DNA of 64,000 nt from Marinibaculum pumilum. GTDB taxonomy: Bacteria > Pseudomonadota > Alphaproteobacteria > Ferrovibrionales > Ferrovibrionaceae. A program made the translations under genes and the position numbers. The notes under the pieces are model-generated. The model was not told where the DNA came from. It was given only the letters and a program-made list of their open reading frames with translations, and ran no database searches. The stretch lies in NCBI RefSeq assembly GCF_042646425.1, contig NZ_JBHRTR010000054.1:372001-436000 (forward strand). The letters are read 5' to 3'. Of this stretch, positions 17,141-25,233 are shown piece by piece (the first letter of the stretch is position 1; every line of letters begins with the position of its first letter).

Positions 17141-17596
17141 CTACCGCCGGACAGGCGCCCGGTCGCCGAACCACCAGGCGACCGCCATCGCGGCCAGGTA
17201 GACGATCTGGCTGCTCACTTCGGCCCGCAGGCCCAGGTCGGTGACCCGCATCACCACCCAGCCGGTCAGCAGCAGCAGGGTGAGGGTCAGCGCCGGCCGG
17301 ACGAGGCGCAGCACCGCGGCCACCCAGCGATAGCTCTCGCCGGCCGCGCCGTCATGGCTGTAGCTGGCGACCCGGGCACTGCGCCAAGCTTCCGTCTCGG
17401 CTAGTACTCGCTCCGACTCAAGCTCCGTCTGGCGCAATTCAGCCTGGCGATCGAACAGCGCCAGCTCATGGGCCTGTTCCAGGACGAGGGTCTTCCTCTT
17501 CTCGCGCAGCTCCAGCCATCCGAACACCTTGCCGACCAGGGTGCCGATGAGGCCGGTGGCTCCACCGAAAAGTGCAGAGAACAGCATCTCGATCAT
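17141..17596 (-). CDS. Phage three-TM holin-like protein
   Basis: 151 residues. An N-terminal hydrophobic segment (MLFSALFGGATGLIGTLVG) is followed by a long charged helical stretch (about 30-85) and two C-terminal membrane segments (LTLTLLLLTGWVVM and IVYLAAMAVAWWFG). This layout, and its place at the end of the late operon beside an M15 peptidase, fit the three-TM holin group that includes GTA-type holins. It would form the inner-membrane lesion that releases endolysin. The assignment is by topology and context, not by a diagnostic motif. It is the most promoter-distal gene of the operon. Confidence 0.55.
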   Translation of the reverse strand: MIEMLFSALFGGATGLIGTLVGKVFGWLELREKRKTLVLEQAHELALFDRQAELRQTELESERVLAETEAWRSARVASYSHDGAAGESYRWVAAVLRLVRPALTLTLLLLTGWVVMRVTDLGLRAEVSSQIVYLAAMAVAWWFGDRAPVRR

Positions 17597-17611
17597 TTCT
17601 GGTCGCCTTTC

Positions 17612-18022
17612 CTACCAGCGGGCCCGATGGCCGCGATCGTCCACATGGACGAAGCTGCGATAGCCGGTACCGATGCCGCCGAAGCCGACATCTTCCGCGG
17701 CCCGGATCAGCTGCCACTTATCGATACCTCGGATCAGGATGTCGTAGGCCGTGGACTGCCGCACCGCCGTCGCCCGATGCTGTGACAGCGGTGCGCCGCC
17801 GACCCGCGCATTGTGCAGCGGGCAGCGGCTGGCGGAGTTCAGGTGCAAAGGGATGCCGACCGCGTTGCGCAACGCCTCCAGTTTGTCCAGGCTGGCCTCC
17901 GTGGGGTTCGCTAACGGCTTGCCGTCGCGGCTGTGCAGGCAGGAACCGTCGCAGCCTCGGCAACGCAGTTCATCCCAGCGAAAATGCGGCCGCGCGTAGA
18001 TGGCGGTTCGGCTCAAAGGCAT
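17612..18022 (-). CDS. Peptidase M15-type endolysin
   Basis: 136 residues without a signal peptide. The zinc-peptidase landmarks are NSASRCPLHNARVGG, SQH, a downstream YDI aspartate and FVHVDDRGHRARW at the C-terminus, which supply the His, Asp and His ligands of a D-Ala-D-Ala/L-Ala-D-Glu peptidase. The His-to-Asp interval is 12 residues rather than the 7 I would expect for the SxHxxGxAxD motif, so there is a small local insertion. It sits between two small membrane proteins, a typical lysis cassette, and probably cleaves stem peptides at the end of the lytic cycle. Confidence 0.78.
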   Translation of the reverse strand: MPLSRTAIYARPHFRWDELRCRGCDGSCLHSRDGKPLANPTEASLDKLEALRNAVGIPLHLNSASRCPLHNARVGGAPLSQHRATAVRQSTAYDILIRGIDKWQLIRAAEDVGFGGIGTGYRSFVHVDDRGHRARW

Positions 18023-18026
18023 TGCC

Positions 18027-18293
18027 CTACCCTCCCGCGCCCTGCCGCAGCCCGTGCAGCGCGATTTGAATCGTCGACAACGTCTGCTGCAGTTCGGCCC
18101 AAATCCGGAACAACCCGAGGAGCACCCCAGCCCCGGCGAGGATCGTGCTCGTCAGCAGCCACCACCACCGCCGGTGCAGTTCCCGCAGTTCGTCGCGGGC
18201 TTCGCTCCAGCGCTCTGCACAGTGGTCTTCGTGGCTCTCGATCCGAGTCAGCGCCATAGCCGCGATTTGCCTTGCTTCGTGATCTTCGGGCAT
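18027..18293 (-). CDS. Small phage membrane protein (holin or lysis accessory)
   Basis: 88 residues with one strong membrane segment (WWWLLTSTILAGAGVLLGLF, about 43-62), preceded by an amphipathic charged helix and followed by a short helical tail. It lies four bases upstream of the endolysin gene. Such a one-TM protein with a cytoplasmic amphipathic helix could be a holin, antiholin or spanin-like partner; no family was recognised. The frame stays open for 63 more codons upstream, but that part is in the AT-rich moron leader and loses phage-like composition, so the ATG at the compositional boundary is preferred. Confidence 0.6.
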   Translation of the reverse strand: MPEDHEARQIAAMALTRIESHEDHCAERWSEARDELRELHRRWWWLLTSTILAGAGVLLGLFRIWAELQQTLSTIQIALHGLRQGAGG

Positions 18294-18432
18294 TTTGGAG
18301 TTAACCTTGATCTGATTGGAGAACGGTCTCTTGAGTGGAATAAAATGCACGATTTTGCGAATTACATTCGTCAATCCGGAAACATTTCGCAGCTCAATAG
18401 AAATGTGACAAAATGATTTGTCGGAGAATAAT

Positions 18433-19422
18433 ATGAAAAACGAAATTTTCGAAAAATATCTACATAGCGTCGATCTGGACAATGAATTATTTGGAGAAGA
18501 GGAAGCATTCAGAAAAACAGATCTTGTTCTAAAAAACGGATACTACCACACAAACGTCGTTTCCCCGTTTTTCACAAAATTCTCAAAGAATAGAGACTTT
18601 CGATCAGCTCAGAATTTGCACGACAGTCTCATTTTAAACGGCTTTCGATACTGGTCTTCTGAAGAAGAAAAATTAAGGCTAGATGGGATTAGAAAAGAAA
18701 TCCCTCCTATTATGGTCGTGACATTGCCGAAATCAGGCAGTGTTTATATTCAAAACAATTTATCTATTTCTTTAAAAATACCCCATATTCAGATTAGCCT
18801 TGCGAGATTTCCAAACGATTATATTCTTTCCGAATCATTAAAAATATTTGCCATGGGAGGGGCTGTTTCTCAAACCCATCTTGATCCTAGTATGGAAAAT
18901 CTGGAAATACTTCATCGCGCAGGAATCAAGCACATCCATGTACACGTAAGAGATCCAAGACAAGCAACTGTCTCATGGGCAAAATACCTGTCAAACGAAG
19001 TGGTTGGGAAGCTATCTCATCAGCGTCATCTTGCCGACCCGCCATTGCCCAAAGGCTTTGATGAACTACCGGAAGCTATCAAATTTGAGTGGTTTGCAAC
19101 GAACCACTATCCGTCTTGCATAAGATGGATAGTTCAATGGTTGGCTGTTTCACAGTCAGACAACCGTTTCAATATAACTTTCACAGACCACTCGGAATTT
19201 GAGAAGAGCAACAGTGGATTGATAAAAATCATCGTAGAAAATTTTGGTAAAAGCATGCACTTCGATCCTCAAAAAATCCAAGAACCTGAGGTGGGAAAGG
19301 CCCATTTTCGAAGAGGCTTGAATGACGAATGGCGAGATTGCTTCACCCCCGCCATTCAAAAATGGATGAACTCTCTGTTGCCTCAGGGCCTATGCGCTAA
19401 GTTTCATTGGCCAATGGCGTAA
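18433..19422 (+). CDS. AT-rich sulfotransferase-like moron
   Basis: 329 residues. A PAPS-type 5-prime-phosphosulfate loop is visible as TLPKSGSVYIQNNL (PKSGS at 99-103). A 3-prime-phosphate-binding element is HVHVRDPRQATVSW (RDPR 173-176, Ser181), and a C-terminal GKAHFRRGLNDEWRDCF resembles the usual RKG loop. It therefore looks like a cytosolic sulfotransferase-fold enzyme; the acceptor is unknown. The gene is strikingly AT-rich against its neighbours and runs opposite to the late operon. It is wedged between the lysis cassette and the tail-fibre gene, ending base-to-base against the latter. The ATG has GGAG six bases upstream. It looks like a recently acquired lysogenic-conversion gene. 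Confidence 0.72.
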   Translation: MKNEIFEKYLHSVDLDNELFGEEEAFRKTDLVLKNGYYHTNVVSPFFTKFSKNRDFRSAQNLHDSLILNGFRYWSSEEEKLRLDGIRKEIPPIMVVTLPKSGSVYIQNNLSISLKIPHIQISLARFPNDYILSESLKIFAMGGAVSQTHLDPSMENLEILHRAGIKHIHVHVRDPRQATVSWAKYLSNEVVGKLSHQRHLADPPLPKGFDELPEAIKFEWFATNHYPSCIRWIVQWLAVSQSDNRFNITFTDHSEFEKSNSGLIKIIVENFGKSMHFDPQKIQEPEVGKAHFRRGLNDEWRDCFTPAIQKWMNSLLPQGLCAKFHWPMA

Positions 19423-20158
19423 TTACCCATATTCTTTGATTCGTACTAAACCGCTCCCACCATCGGCATAGCCAGCCGGGTTGCCTGCAGAACCTCCACC
19501 TCCCCCACCATAAACTTGGCCGACTTCACCGGTACCATCTGGATTGTCGGCCCCCATCCCACCCGAACCACTCGGGGCAATTTCGGCGGCCCCTCCGACG
19601 CCCCCAAGTGGGGGCACCGCGTCTTCTCCGGCCGCTCCGTTTGATGATGCGTTGGGGGGGGGACCGCCNNNNNNNNNNNNNNNNNNNNNNNNNNNNNNNN
19701 NNNNNNNNNNNNNNNNNNNNNNNNNNNNNNNNNNNNNNNNNNNNNNNNNNNNNNNNNNNNNNNNNNNNNNNNNNNNNNGAGGCGCCACCTCCAATGCCAC
19801 CCGTTCCTCCATTGACGTCGCCACCGTCTGCCCCGCCATAAGCTACCAGTGCCCCTCCATTGAAGAACGAGCTACTTCCCGGACTGCCGAGCATCCCGCC
19901 AATGCCGACCGCATATGAGTACATGCCGCCCGCGACGACGCTATAGGTCTTCTCTGTGTAACCTCCCCCGCCGCCGCCGCCAGCATTCGTTCCGCTGCTA
20001 CTCCCCCCTCCCCCTCCACCTCCCCCAATGCAGACCACGACGATCTGCGAGACCCCGGCGGGCACGGTGTAGGTGCCGCTTCCGCTGGTGTAGTCGACGG
20101 TGTTGACCAGGCTGACGCCGCTCTGCGGCAGCGGGGGCAGGAAGCCGAGGCCGATCAT
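19423..20158 (-). CDS. Glycine-rich phage tail fibre protein, interrupted by an assembly gap
   Basis: The N-terminus reads MIGLGFLPPLPQSG and then a beta-strand motif, TYTVPAGVSQIVVVCI. Long Gly runs with GGGGGGGGS and GGYTEKTYSV follow, and after the gap more Gly-rich sequence ends in GSGLVRIKEYG. The motif is typical of glycine-rich (polyglycine-II-like) tail-fibre tips that determine adsorption. Frames before and after the N-run differ by one, so the gap length is wrong or estimated; the protein is treated as one gene. Its start overlaps the stop of the upstream tail gene by 4 bases (ATGA). Confidence 0.65.
19669..19778. other. Assembly gap (110 N) within poly-glycine coding sequence
   Basis: A run of 110 undetermined bases in a GGC/GGG-rich repeat. 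The flanking reading frames do not match, so the true length is not 110 or the ends carry errors. Confidence 0.98.
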
Positions 20159-20841
20159 GACGTGATGTCTCCGCCCAGATGCCATTCGCCGTCCAGGAAC
20201 AACGCCATGCAGATCGCATACTGGCCGGCGCTCTTGGTCTTGCCGCCGCGCGCCCGCAGGGTGCCGGAAGCGACGGCGAACGTGATCTGGCCGGCGCCGC
20301 GCTGGACGAAGCCGATCGCCGCGCCCTCGCCCGGTGCGGCATGCAGGGTGACCGCGGTGCCGGCGGCATGGGTCACGTCGATCCAGGTGCCCAGGTCCGC
20401 GGCAACCGTGGTGTAGCTGCTGCCGGTCTGCGTGCTGGTCCCCGCGCGGAAGCGCGAGGCGGCACCGCCATTGCCGGTCAGATTGTCGGCGTCGTCGATC
20501 ACCAGGCCGCTGCCCTGCAGGGTACCGGCCGTGCCGTCGAAACGGACGAGGCGGTTGTCGACCGTGGTGGCCGGCCGCTGGCTGTAGCGGCCGTCGCCGC
20601 TCTGCCGGTTCAGCGCGTCGGTGGCCGAGACGGCATCGCCGAGATTGACGATCCGCTGGCCGCTGAACGAGATGCTGGCAGTGACGGTCGACTGCCCGTC
20701 GCGGCAGAGCGTGTTGCTCAGCCCGTCGGCCAGGTCCTGGAATTTCGCGAACACGTCGGTGCCGACCGCCGTGTCGCCGGTCTCGTAGTCGGCCGAGCTG
20801 GAACCCGGCAGGCTGAACGATCCGGAGCCGTTGAACGCCAT
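20155..20841 (-). CDS. Phage tail/baseplate-type structural protein
   Basis: 228 residues starting MAFNGSGSFSLPGSSSAD. The N-terminal part (VFAKFQDLADGLSNTLCRDG) is common at the head-proximal end of podovirus tail fibres, followed by a beta-rich region (INFSGQ-type turns, ADNLTGNGG, TVTLHAAPGEG) and a closing MALFLDGEWHLGGD. It probably links the fibre to the tail or forms a fibre shaft; no enzymatic motif is seen. GGAGG precedes the ATG by about five bases. The next gene overlaps it by 4 bases, so it is coupled to the glycine-rich tip protein. Confidence 0.6.
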   Translation of the reverse strand: MAFNGSGSFSLPGSSSADYETGDTAVGTDVFAKFQDLADGLSNTLCRDGQSTVTASISFSGQRIVNLGDAVSATDALNRQSGDGRYSQRPATTVDNRLVRFDGTAGTLQGSGLVIDDADNLTGNGGAASRFRAGTSTQTGSSYTTVAADLGTWIDVTHAAGTAVTLHAAPGEGAAIGFVQRGAGQITFAVASGTLRARGGKTKSAGQYAICMALFLDGEWHLGGDITS

Positions 20842-20911
20842 CGGCGCCTCCGTGATGTCCTCCGCGACGGCGCCAGGCACCGTCACGTCGTGCTGTTGGC
20901 CTTTGCCAGGG

Positions 20912-21970
20912 CTAGCGGCTGCCCAGACGTTCGTTGAGGGAGCCGGCGGCCTTGCCGTGCCGCCACCTCTGGCGCTGCGACAAGCCGGGTCTGCGCGGAC
21001 GTGGCGGCAGCGAGCCCGCCGCCATCGGGTCGCCCGCTGACCGCTCCAGCGCCTGCCACACATCCGACGCCCACCTGCCTGCAGCCTCGGCCGGCGCCTC
21101 GACCCCGGCCATGCCGAGCTCCGACACACCCCACGCGGCCAGTTCCCGCAGGTCCTCGTCCTTCAGCGCCTTGGCGAGCAGGCCGCGCAGCAGCCGTGCC
21201 GTCACCTCGCCCCCGACGCCCGCAAAGCCGTGCCCCGCAATGTTCAGCCAGTCCGGCGCAGGGATCTGTTCGGGCAGGAAGATGCTGTGGCCGAACAGCT
21301 GGCGAGCCCAGTCCGTGGCGGCTGCACCGAGGACATTGCCCGCCAGCGCGCGCTTCGGATCGGGCGGCCAGCCGAGCATGTAGGCGCCGGCCAGGGTTCC
21401 CCCGATCCCGGGCAGGATCTCGCCTAGGCCTGAATCCAGCGCGAAGCCGATCCGGCGATGCATGTCACGCCACTGCCCGAAGCTCCGCCCCGGATGGGCC
21501 AGCATGTCCAGGGGATCGTCGTTCTCGAACAGGGGGGCATCGCCGATGGCGGGCACGGCCTTCGCCCAGAGGCCCGAGGGCCGGAGATATTCGAGGTCGC
21601 CCCGCGACCACCGGACCGCGGAAAGCGGCAGGCCGAGGTCTTTCGCAGTGACCCGCCGCCTGTCCTCGTCGCCCGGCAACAGGTTGTACTTGAGCCGGGT
21701 CCACATCGAGACGGCGGCCCGGCTGTCGTTGATCACCCCGCCGTCCATGCGGTACAGGCGGGCCTCGCGCTCCGCCGCCTCCGCCTGGCCGGGCGGCAGG
21801 CTGCGCCACTCCGGCACCGGATCGTTGCCCGGCACCAGGCGGTCCAGACCGGCCGGATCCGGCTGCGCGCCTGCTTCACCACTGCCCAGATCCCCTTGGC
21901 CCGCCTGCCATTGACCTGAGTCCCGGCGGCCGGCACCCCGCCGGCCCTCGAGCAATCGACCCGGATCCAT
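20912..21970 (-). CDS. Phage protein of unknown function (possible internal virion protein)
   Basis: 352 residues in the tail part of the late operon, three bases downstream of a 182-residue phage gene. The N-terminal 70 residues are charged and Gly-rich. The middle (about 100-260) contains many Trp/Leu/Gly helices, for example LGEILPGIGGTLAGAYMLGW, which could insert in a membrane. The C-terminus is Arg/Pro-rich. The position after nozzle and fibre genes and the amphipathic central segment are compatible with an ejected internal virion protein, but no family is recognised. Confidence 0.55.
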   Translation of the reverse strand: MDPGRLLEGRRGAGRRDSGQWQAGQGDLGSGEAGAQPDPAGLDRLVPGNDPVPEWRSLPPGQAEAAEREARLYRMDGGVINDSRAAVSMWTRLKYNLLPGDEDRRRVTAKDLGLPLSAVRWSRGDLEYLRPSGLWAKAVPAIGDAPLFENDDPLDMLAHPGRSFGQWRDMHRRIGFALDSGLGEILPGIGGTLAGAYMLGWPPDPKRALAGNVLGAAATDWARQLFGHSIFLPEQIPAPDWLNIAGHGFAGVGGEVTARLLRGLLAKALKDEDLRELAAWGVSELGMAGVEAPAEAAGRWASDVWQALERSAGDPMAAGSLPPRPRRPGLSQRQRWRHGKAAGSLNERLGSR

Positions 21971-21973
21971 GCC

Positions 21974-22522
21974 TCAGCGTCCCCTGGGGCCGGTACCCAG
22001 GCCCGGCCCCCAGTTCTGCCCCCGGTTCGGCCCCCGGTCCGGCCCCCGGCCCGCCCCCCGGGCCGCCCCCTGCCCGTCCAGCGCCTGCAGCTGCGCCTGC
22101 AGGCGCAAGTCGGCCAGGCGGCCCGCCAATGCCGGATCGGCCGCGATCGCGGAATCCAGGATGCCGGAGACACGCGGCCAGCCGGTCGGCACGGCCTGCC
22201 CGGCCACGACCAGCGGCGGGCCGGACGGCGGTTCGGTCGCCGGGCCGGCGGCGATTTCCGCCGGACTGCGATGCCGCCCGGGACGGATATCGTCCGGCGC
22301 GATCCAGGGCGGCTCCAGCCCATGCGCCAGGGCGGTGGCGCGGACCCGGTCCGCCTTGCGATCCAGGTCCGCCTCCCGCCAGGCCTCGCGTGCCTGCAAG
22401 GTGCGGGTCACCCCCGACGCCAGGGCACCCAGGAAACTGCCGTCGTTGATCTCATCCGGCTGCAGCCGCTGCAGCGGCTGAAGCCGGCGCGACCCCTGCC
22501 GCGCGCGTTCGGAAAGCAGCAT
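21974..22522 (-). CDS. Phage protein of unknown function with Gly/Pro/Arg-rich tail
   Basis: 182 residues. The N-terminal two thirds are helical and charged (MLLSERARQG, then LQAREAWREADLDRKADRVR). The last 30 residues are a low-complexity repeat of Gly, Arg, Pro, Asn and Asp encoded by near-identical CCCCCGG-type repeats between about 22000 and 22075. A GGAG about eight bases before the ATG supports the start. It ends three bases before the next gene start, so it is tightly coupled. Function is not recognised; possibly a small ejection or core protein. Confidence 0.6.
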   Translation of the reverse strand: MLLSERARQGSRRLQPLQRLQPDEINDGSFLGALASGVTRTLQAREAWREADLDRKADRVRATALAHGLEPPWIAPDDIRPGRHRSPAEIAAGPATEPPSGPPLVVAGQAVPTGWPRVSGILDSAIAADPALAGRLADLRLQAQLQALDGQGAARGAGRGPDRGPNRGQNWGPGLGTGPRGR

Positions 22523-22572
22523 GAAGGTTCTCCACCTGTCCGTATGTTGCGACCGGTCGTTGCGGCTGCGGC

Positions 22573-24723
22573 TCAGCGCGGGCCCGCCACAGCGCGCAGC
22601 ACCGCATAGTCGACCGCATCGAACGGGCCGGCCCTGAACACCGCCCAGGGGGCGACGCCACGCACCTCGTCGGCCATGTAGCCGACCCGTTCCGCCGCCT
22701 CCCACAGGTAGCGGAAGGCATAGAGCGGCAGGCCGAGGGCGCCGGTACCGACCCGCCGCACGTCCCGCTTCAGCCGCCGGTCCGACAGCCAGCCGGCATG
22801 TGCGGCAATCGTGCCGGCGGTGCCCAGTACATTGCCCAGCCCCTGCATCTGGCGCGCCTGGGCCGCGGCCTGCTGGGCCCGGTTGTTCACCTGTCCCTGA
22901 TAGCTGTTGTAGATCGCGCCCTGCAGGTCCGGCGGCGCCACGCCGACCTGCGCCGGCTGGCCGAACTGCGGCATCTGCACGCCACCGGACACGCCGAGGA
23001 GGGCCGCCAGCTCGTTGATCGGCTGGTTGCGCGCCAGCAGCTGCTCCTGGATCGCCTGCTGGCGCGCCGCGTTCTGCAGCTGCGCGTTCTGCAGCGCCTG
23101 ATAATAGGCCTGCTGGGCGGTGGTCATGCCCTCCGTGAAGGCCTGCTGGCGCCCGGCCATCTGCTCGTTGAACAGCTGCCCGCGGGTGTTGCTGGCCTGG
23201 CCATAGGCCTGCGCCTGCGCGGCATTGGCGAACTGGCCGCCGGCCAGCAGCTCGTTGAAGCCCTGCTGGCGCCCGGCCAGGCCGAGCCCGAACAGCCGCG
23301 ACTGCTCGTCGCCGCCGGCCAGCAGCGCCTGGTCGCGGGCCTGGCCATAGGCGTCGGTGCGGGCGCGGTCGAAGCGGTCCCACTCGGCATCATGCGCTTC
23401 GCTGCCGACCGGGATGCCCTGCGCCGCCAGGCGGCTTTCCAGCGCCTGTTGCTGCGTCTGCCAGTAGGGATCGAGCCGGGCGGTGGCGCGCTGGTACAGC
23501 GCATCCTCCACCCGCTGGCGCTGCAGGGCGGTCTGGTACGGGTCCGCCGCCGCCTGCGGCTGGACCTGTGATCCACTTTGCCCCTGCGTGATCGGGCCGG
23601 CTGGTGGCTGCTGATAGGGCGGCAGCATCGGCGCGATGGTCGGCAGCGGCGGCAGGCCCCCTGTCGGCAGGCTGCGCTGGATCGCGCCCGCCCCCTGGTC
23701 GGGCCGGTCGGGCACCATCGCCAGTTCGGCGAGCCGGTTGGCCAGCTCCTGCCGGAAGCCGGGCCCATAGCCGCCGCCGGCTTCCGGCGCCCGCAGCAGG
23801 TCGGCGATGTCGCCGCCGCTCATGTTCGCCAGCAGCGCCCGCTGCGCCGCATGCACGTCGGCGCCCGGCGATGCCTGCAGTTCTGCGCCCAGCTGTTGCA
23901 GCCGTTGCACCGCCGTCCCGCTGCCGGCGCCATAGCGCTGCTGCAGGCTGTCGCCGATATTGCCCAGCAGCATGCCGCGCCCGGTGCCGCTGGCCAGGAT
24001 CTCCGCCAGGCCCTGCGGCGCCAGGCCGCCCAGATAGCGGGCCTGCGCCGTGCGGGCATCGCCCCCGCTGGCCTGCAGTTCGCGCCCCAGCGCCTCCAGC
24101 CCCGCCATCGCGCTGCCGGGCTGGTAGCGCGCGCCCGGCTGCGCACCGGCCCCCGTCGCGGCCGCCGCGGCGATGGTCGGCGGCACGCCGGTGACCTGCG
24201 GCGGCGCATCGCCGAAGCCGAAGGGTTGCGCCGCCGTGCCGGCGACCCGGGCGAGCTGCTCCTGGCCGAAGCTGAGTGCCGCATTGGTCAGGCCGTTCTG
24301 CAGGTCCAGATTGGCCTGCCCCTGTGGCGTCAGGCTGACGGTCTGCGTCCATTGCGAGGGATAGACCTGCGGCCGGTCCGGCGCCACGGGGCGCGGGTTG
24401 CTCGCCGTGGCGGCGTCAAAGCGGGGCAGGCCATATTCGTCGATGCCGACCTGGCGGCGGCTCTGCACCGTGCCGGGATCGGCCTGCCAGGCGGAAAGAT
24501 CCTGCTGCCAGCGCGCATAGTCCTGATCGTACTGGTCCAGCTGCGCCTGGTCCTGCGGGCTGTAGGCCTGGCTCCAGGTGACATTGCCGTAGGGGGTCAC
24601 CTGGTTGGTGCGGTTCAGTTCCGCCGTGGCACGGGCGGCGTCGATATTGGCCTGGCTCTGCGCCGCGGCGGTGACGTTCGGATCCGGCGGTGCCGGCATG
24701 CTGGGGGCGGACTTGCCCATCAT
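22573..24723 (-). CDS. Phage tail fibre/virion protein with C-terminal S74 chaperone domain
   Basis: 716 residues, Gln/Ala-rich, with long helical repeats (QAYYQALQNAQLQNAARQQA and similar). The C-terminal 75 residues carry the intramolecular chaperone/peptidase S74 signature: SDRRLKRDV with the Ser-Lys pair of the autocleaving dyad, LPLYAFRYLW, RVGYMADEV and APWAVFR. The domain trimerises and folds the preceding shaft, then cleaves itself off just before the Ser. The unusually long helical, Gln-rich body is more like an internal or stalk protein than a beta-helical fibre. The start ATG overlaps the acetyltransferase-like stop (ATGA); a second ATG follows immediately and is equally possible. 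Confidence 0.78.
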   Translation of the reverse strand: MMGKSAPSMPAPPDPNVTAAAQSQANIDAARATAELNRTNQVTPYGNVTWSQAYSPQDQAQLDQYDQDYARWQQDLSAWQADPGTVQSRRQVGIDEYGLPRFDAATASNPRPVAPDRPQVYPSQWTQTVSLTPQGQANLDLQNGLTNAALSFGQEQLARVAGTAAQPFGFGDAPPQVTGVPPTIAAAAATGAGAQPGARYQPGSAMAGLEALGRELQASGGDARTAQARYLGGLAPQGLAEILASGTGRGMLLGNIGDSLQQRYGAGSGTAVQRLQQLGAELQASPGADVHAAQRALLANMSGGDIADLLRAPEAGGGYGPGFRQELANRLAELAMVPDRPDQGAGAIQRSLPTGGLPPLPTIAPMLPPYQQPPAGPITQGQSGSQVQPQAAADPYQTALQRQRVEDALYQRATARLDPYWQTQQQALESRLAAQGIPVGSEAHDAEWDRFDRARTDAYGQARDQALLAGGDEQSRLFGLGLAGRQQGFNELLAGGQFANAAQAQAYGQASNTRGQLFNEQMAGRQQAFTEGMTTAQQAYYQALQNAQLQNAARQQAIQEQLLARNQPINELAALLGVSGGVQMPQFGQPAQVGVAPPDLQGAIYNSYQGQVNNRAQQAAAQARQMQGLGNVLGTAGTIAAHAGWLSDRRLKRDVRRVGTGALGLPLYAFRYLWEAAERVGYMADEVRGVAPWAVFRAGPFDAVDYAVLRAVAGPR

Positions 24724-25211
24724 CTCTCTCCCCTGGTGCAGGATGCCTGTCTGGCGGGCCGTCGCGGCGGCCGGCCGTTCCAGCGCGAGCGGCGCCATTC
24801 CCGCGCCAGCATCGAACAGATCACCGCATGCCGGCCGGGCCCGAACTGGTGGCGCAGCACCGCCTCGCGCCGCATGCCGATGCCGAGGTTGAAGCGCAGC
24901 GCGCGTTCCGAGCGGTGCGGCGTGGCGGTCCACAGTTTCGCCGCGCCGTTGGTGACGAAGGCGTAGCGGAACAGGGCCGCCAGCACCGCGCGGCTGGCCC
25001 AGGCCGGGCTTTCCGCGGCCATCGACAGCTGCAACGTGCCGGCAGCCGGCTGCCAGTCGTGGAAGACGATCCCCGCCACCACCCGTCCGGCCGCATCCGT
25101 CACCGCTGCGCACTGGCAGGGTGGTGCGAAGCCGTCGACATGGTCGATGCGCGCCGCGGTCCATGCCGCCAGGCCGCGATTCTCCGCCTCGCCTTGCGCG
25201 AATACCAGCAT
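24720..25211 (-). CDS. Phage GNAT-fold protein (T7 gp13-like?)
   Basis: 163 residues. A GNAT-like core is suggested by AAVTDAAGRVVAGIVFHDW (beta 2-4), LQLSMAAESPAWASRAVLAALFRYAF (helix after the CoA site, though the classic RxxGxG/A loop is degenerate) and LWTATPHRSERALRFNLGIGM (beta 5 and the second helix). It is embedded between the nozzle and tail-fibre genes. The T7 internal-virion protein family gp13 belongs to the acetyltransferase clan and occupies a similar genome position, so this may be a structural or ejected relative rather than an active acetylase. The start ATG follows the nozzle stop by about 20 bases. Confidence 0.6.
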   Translation of the reverse strand: MLVFAQGEAENRGLAAWTAARIDHVDGFAPPCQCAAVTDAAGRVVAGIVFHDWQPAAGTLQLSMAAESPAWASRAVLAALFRYAFVTNGAAKLWTATPHRSERALRFNLGIGMRREAVLRHQFGPGRHAVICSMLAREWRRSRWNGRPPRRPARQASCTRGER

Positions 25212-25233
25212 CGCACTCTCCGAATGGTGTGAT

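Noticed and set aside
18294..18482. N-terminal extension of the small phage membrane protein
   Set aside because: The open frame continues upstream, but the composition changes abruptly to AT-rich moron leader and the extension carries no motif.
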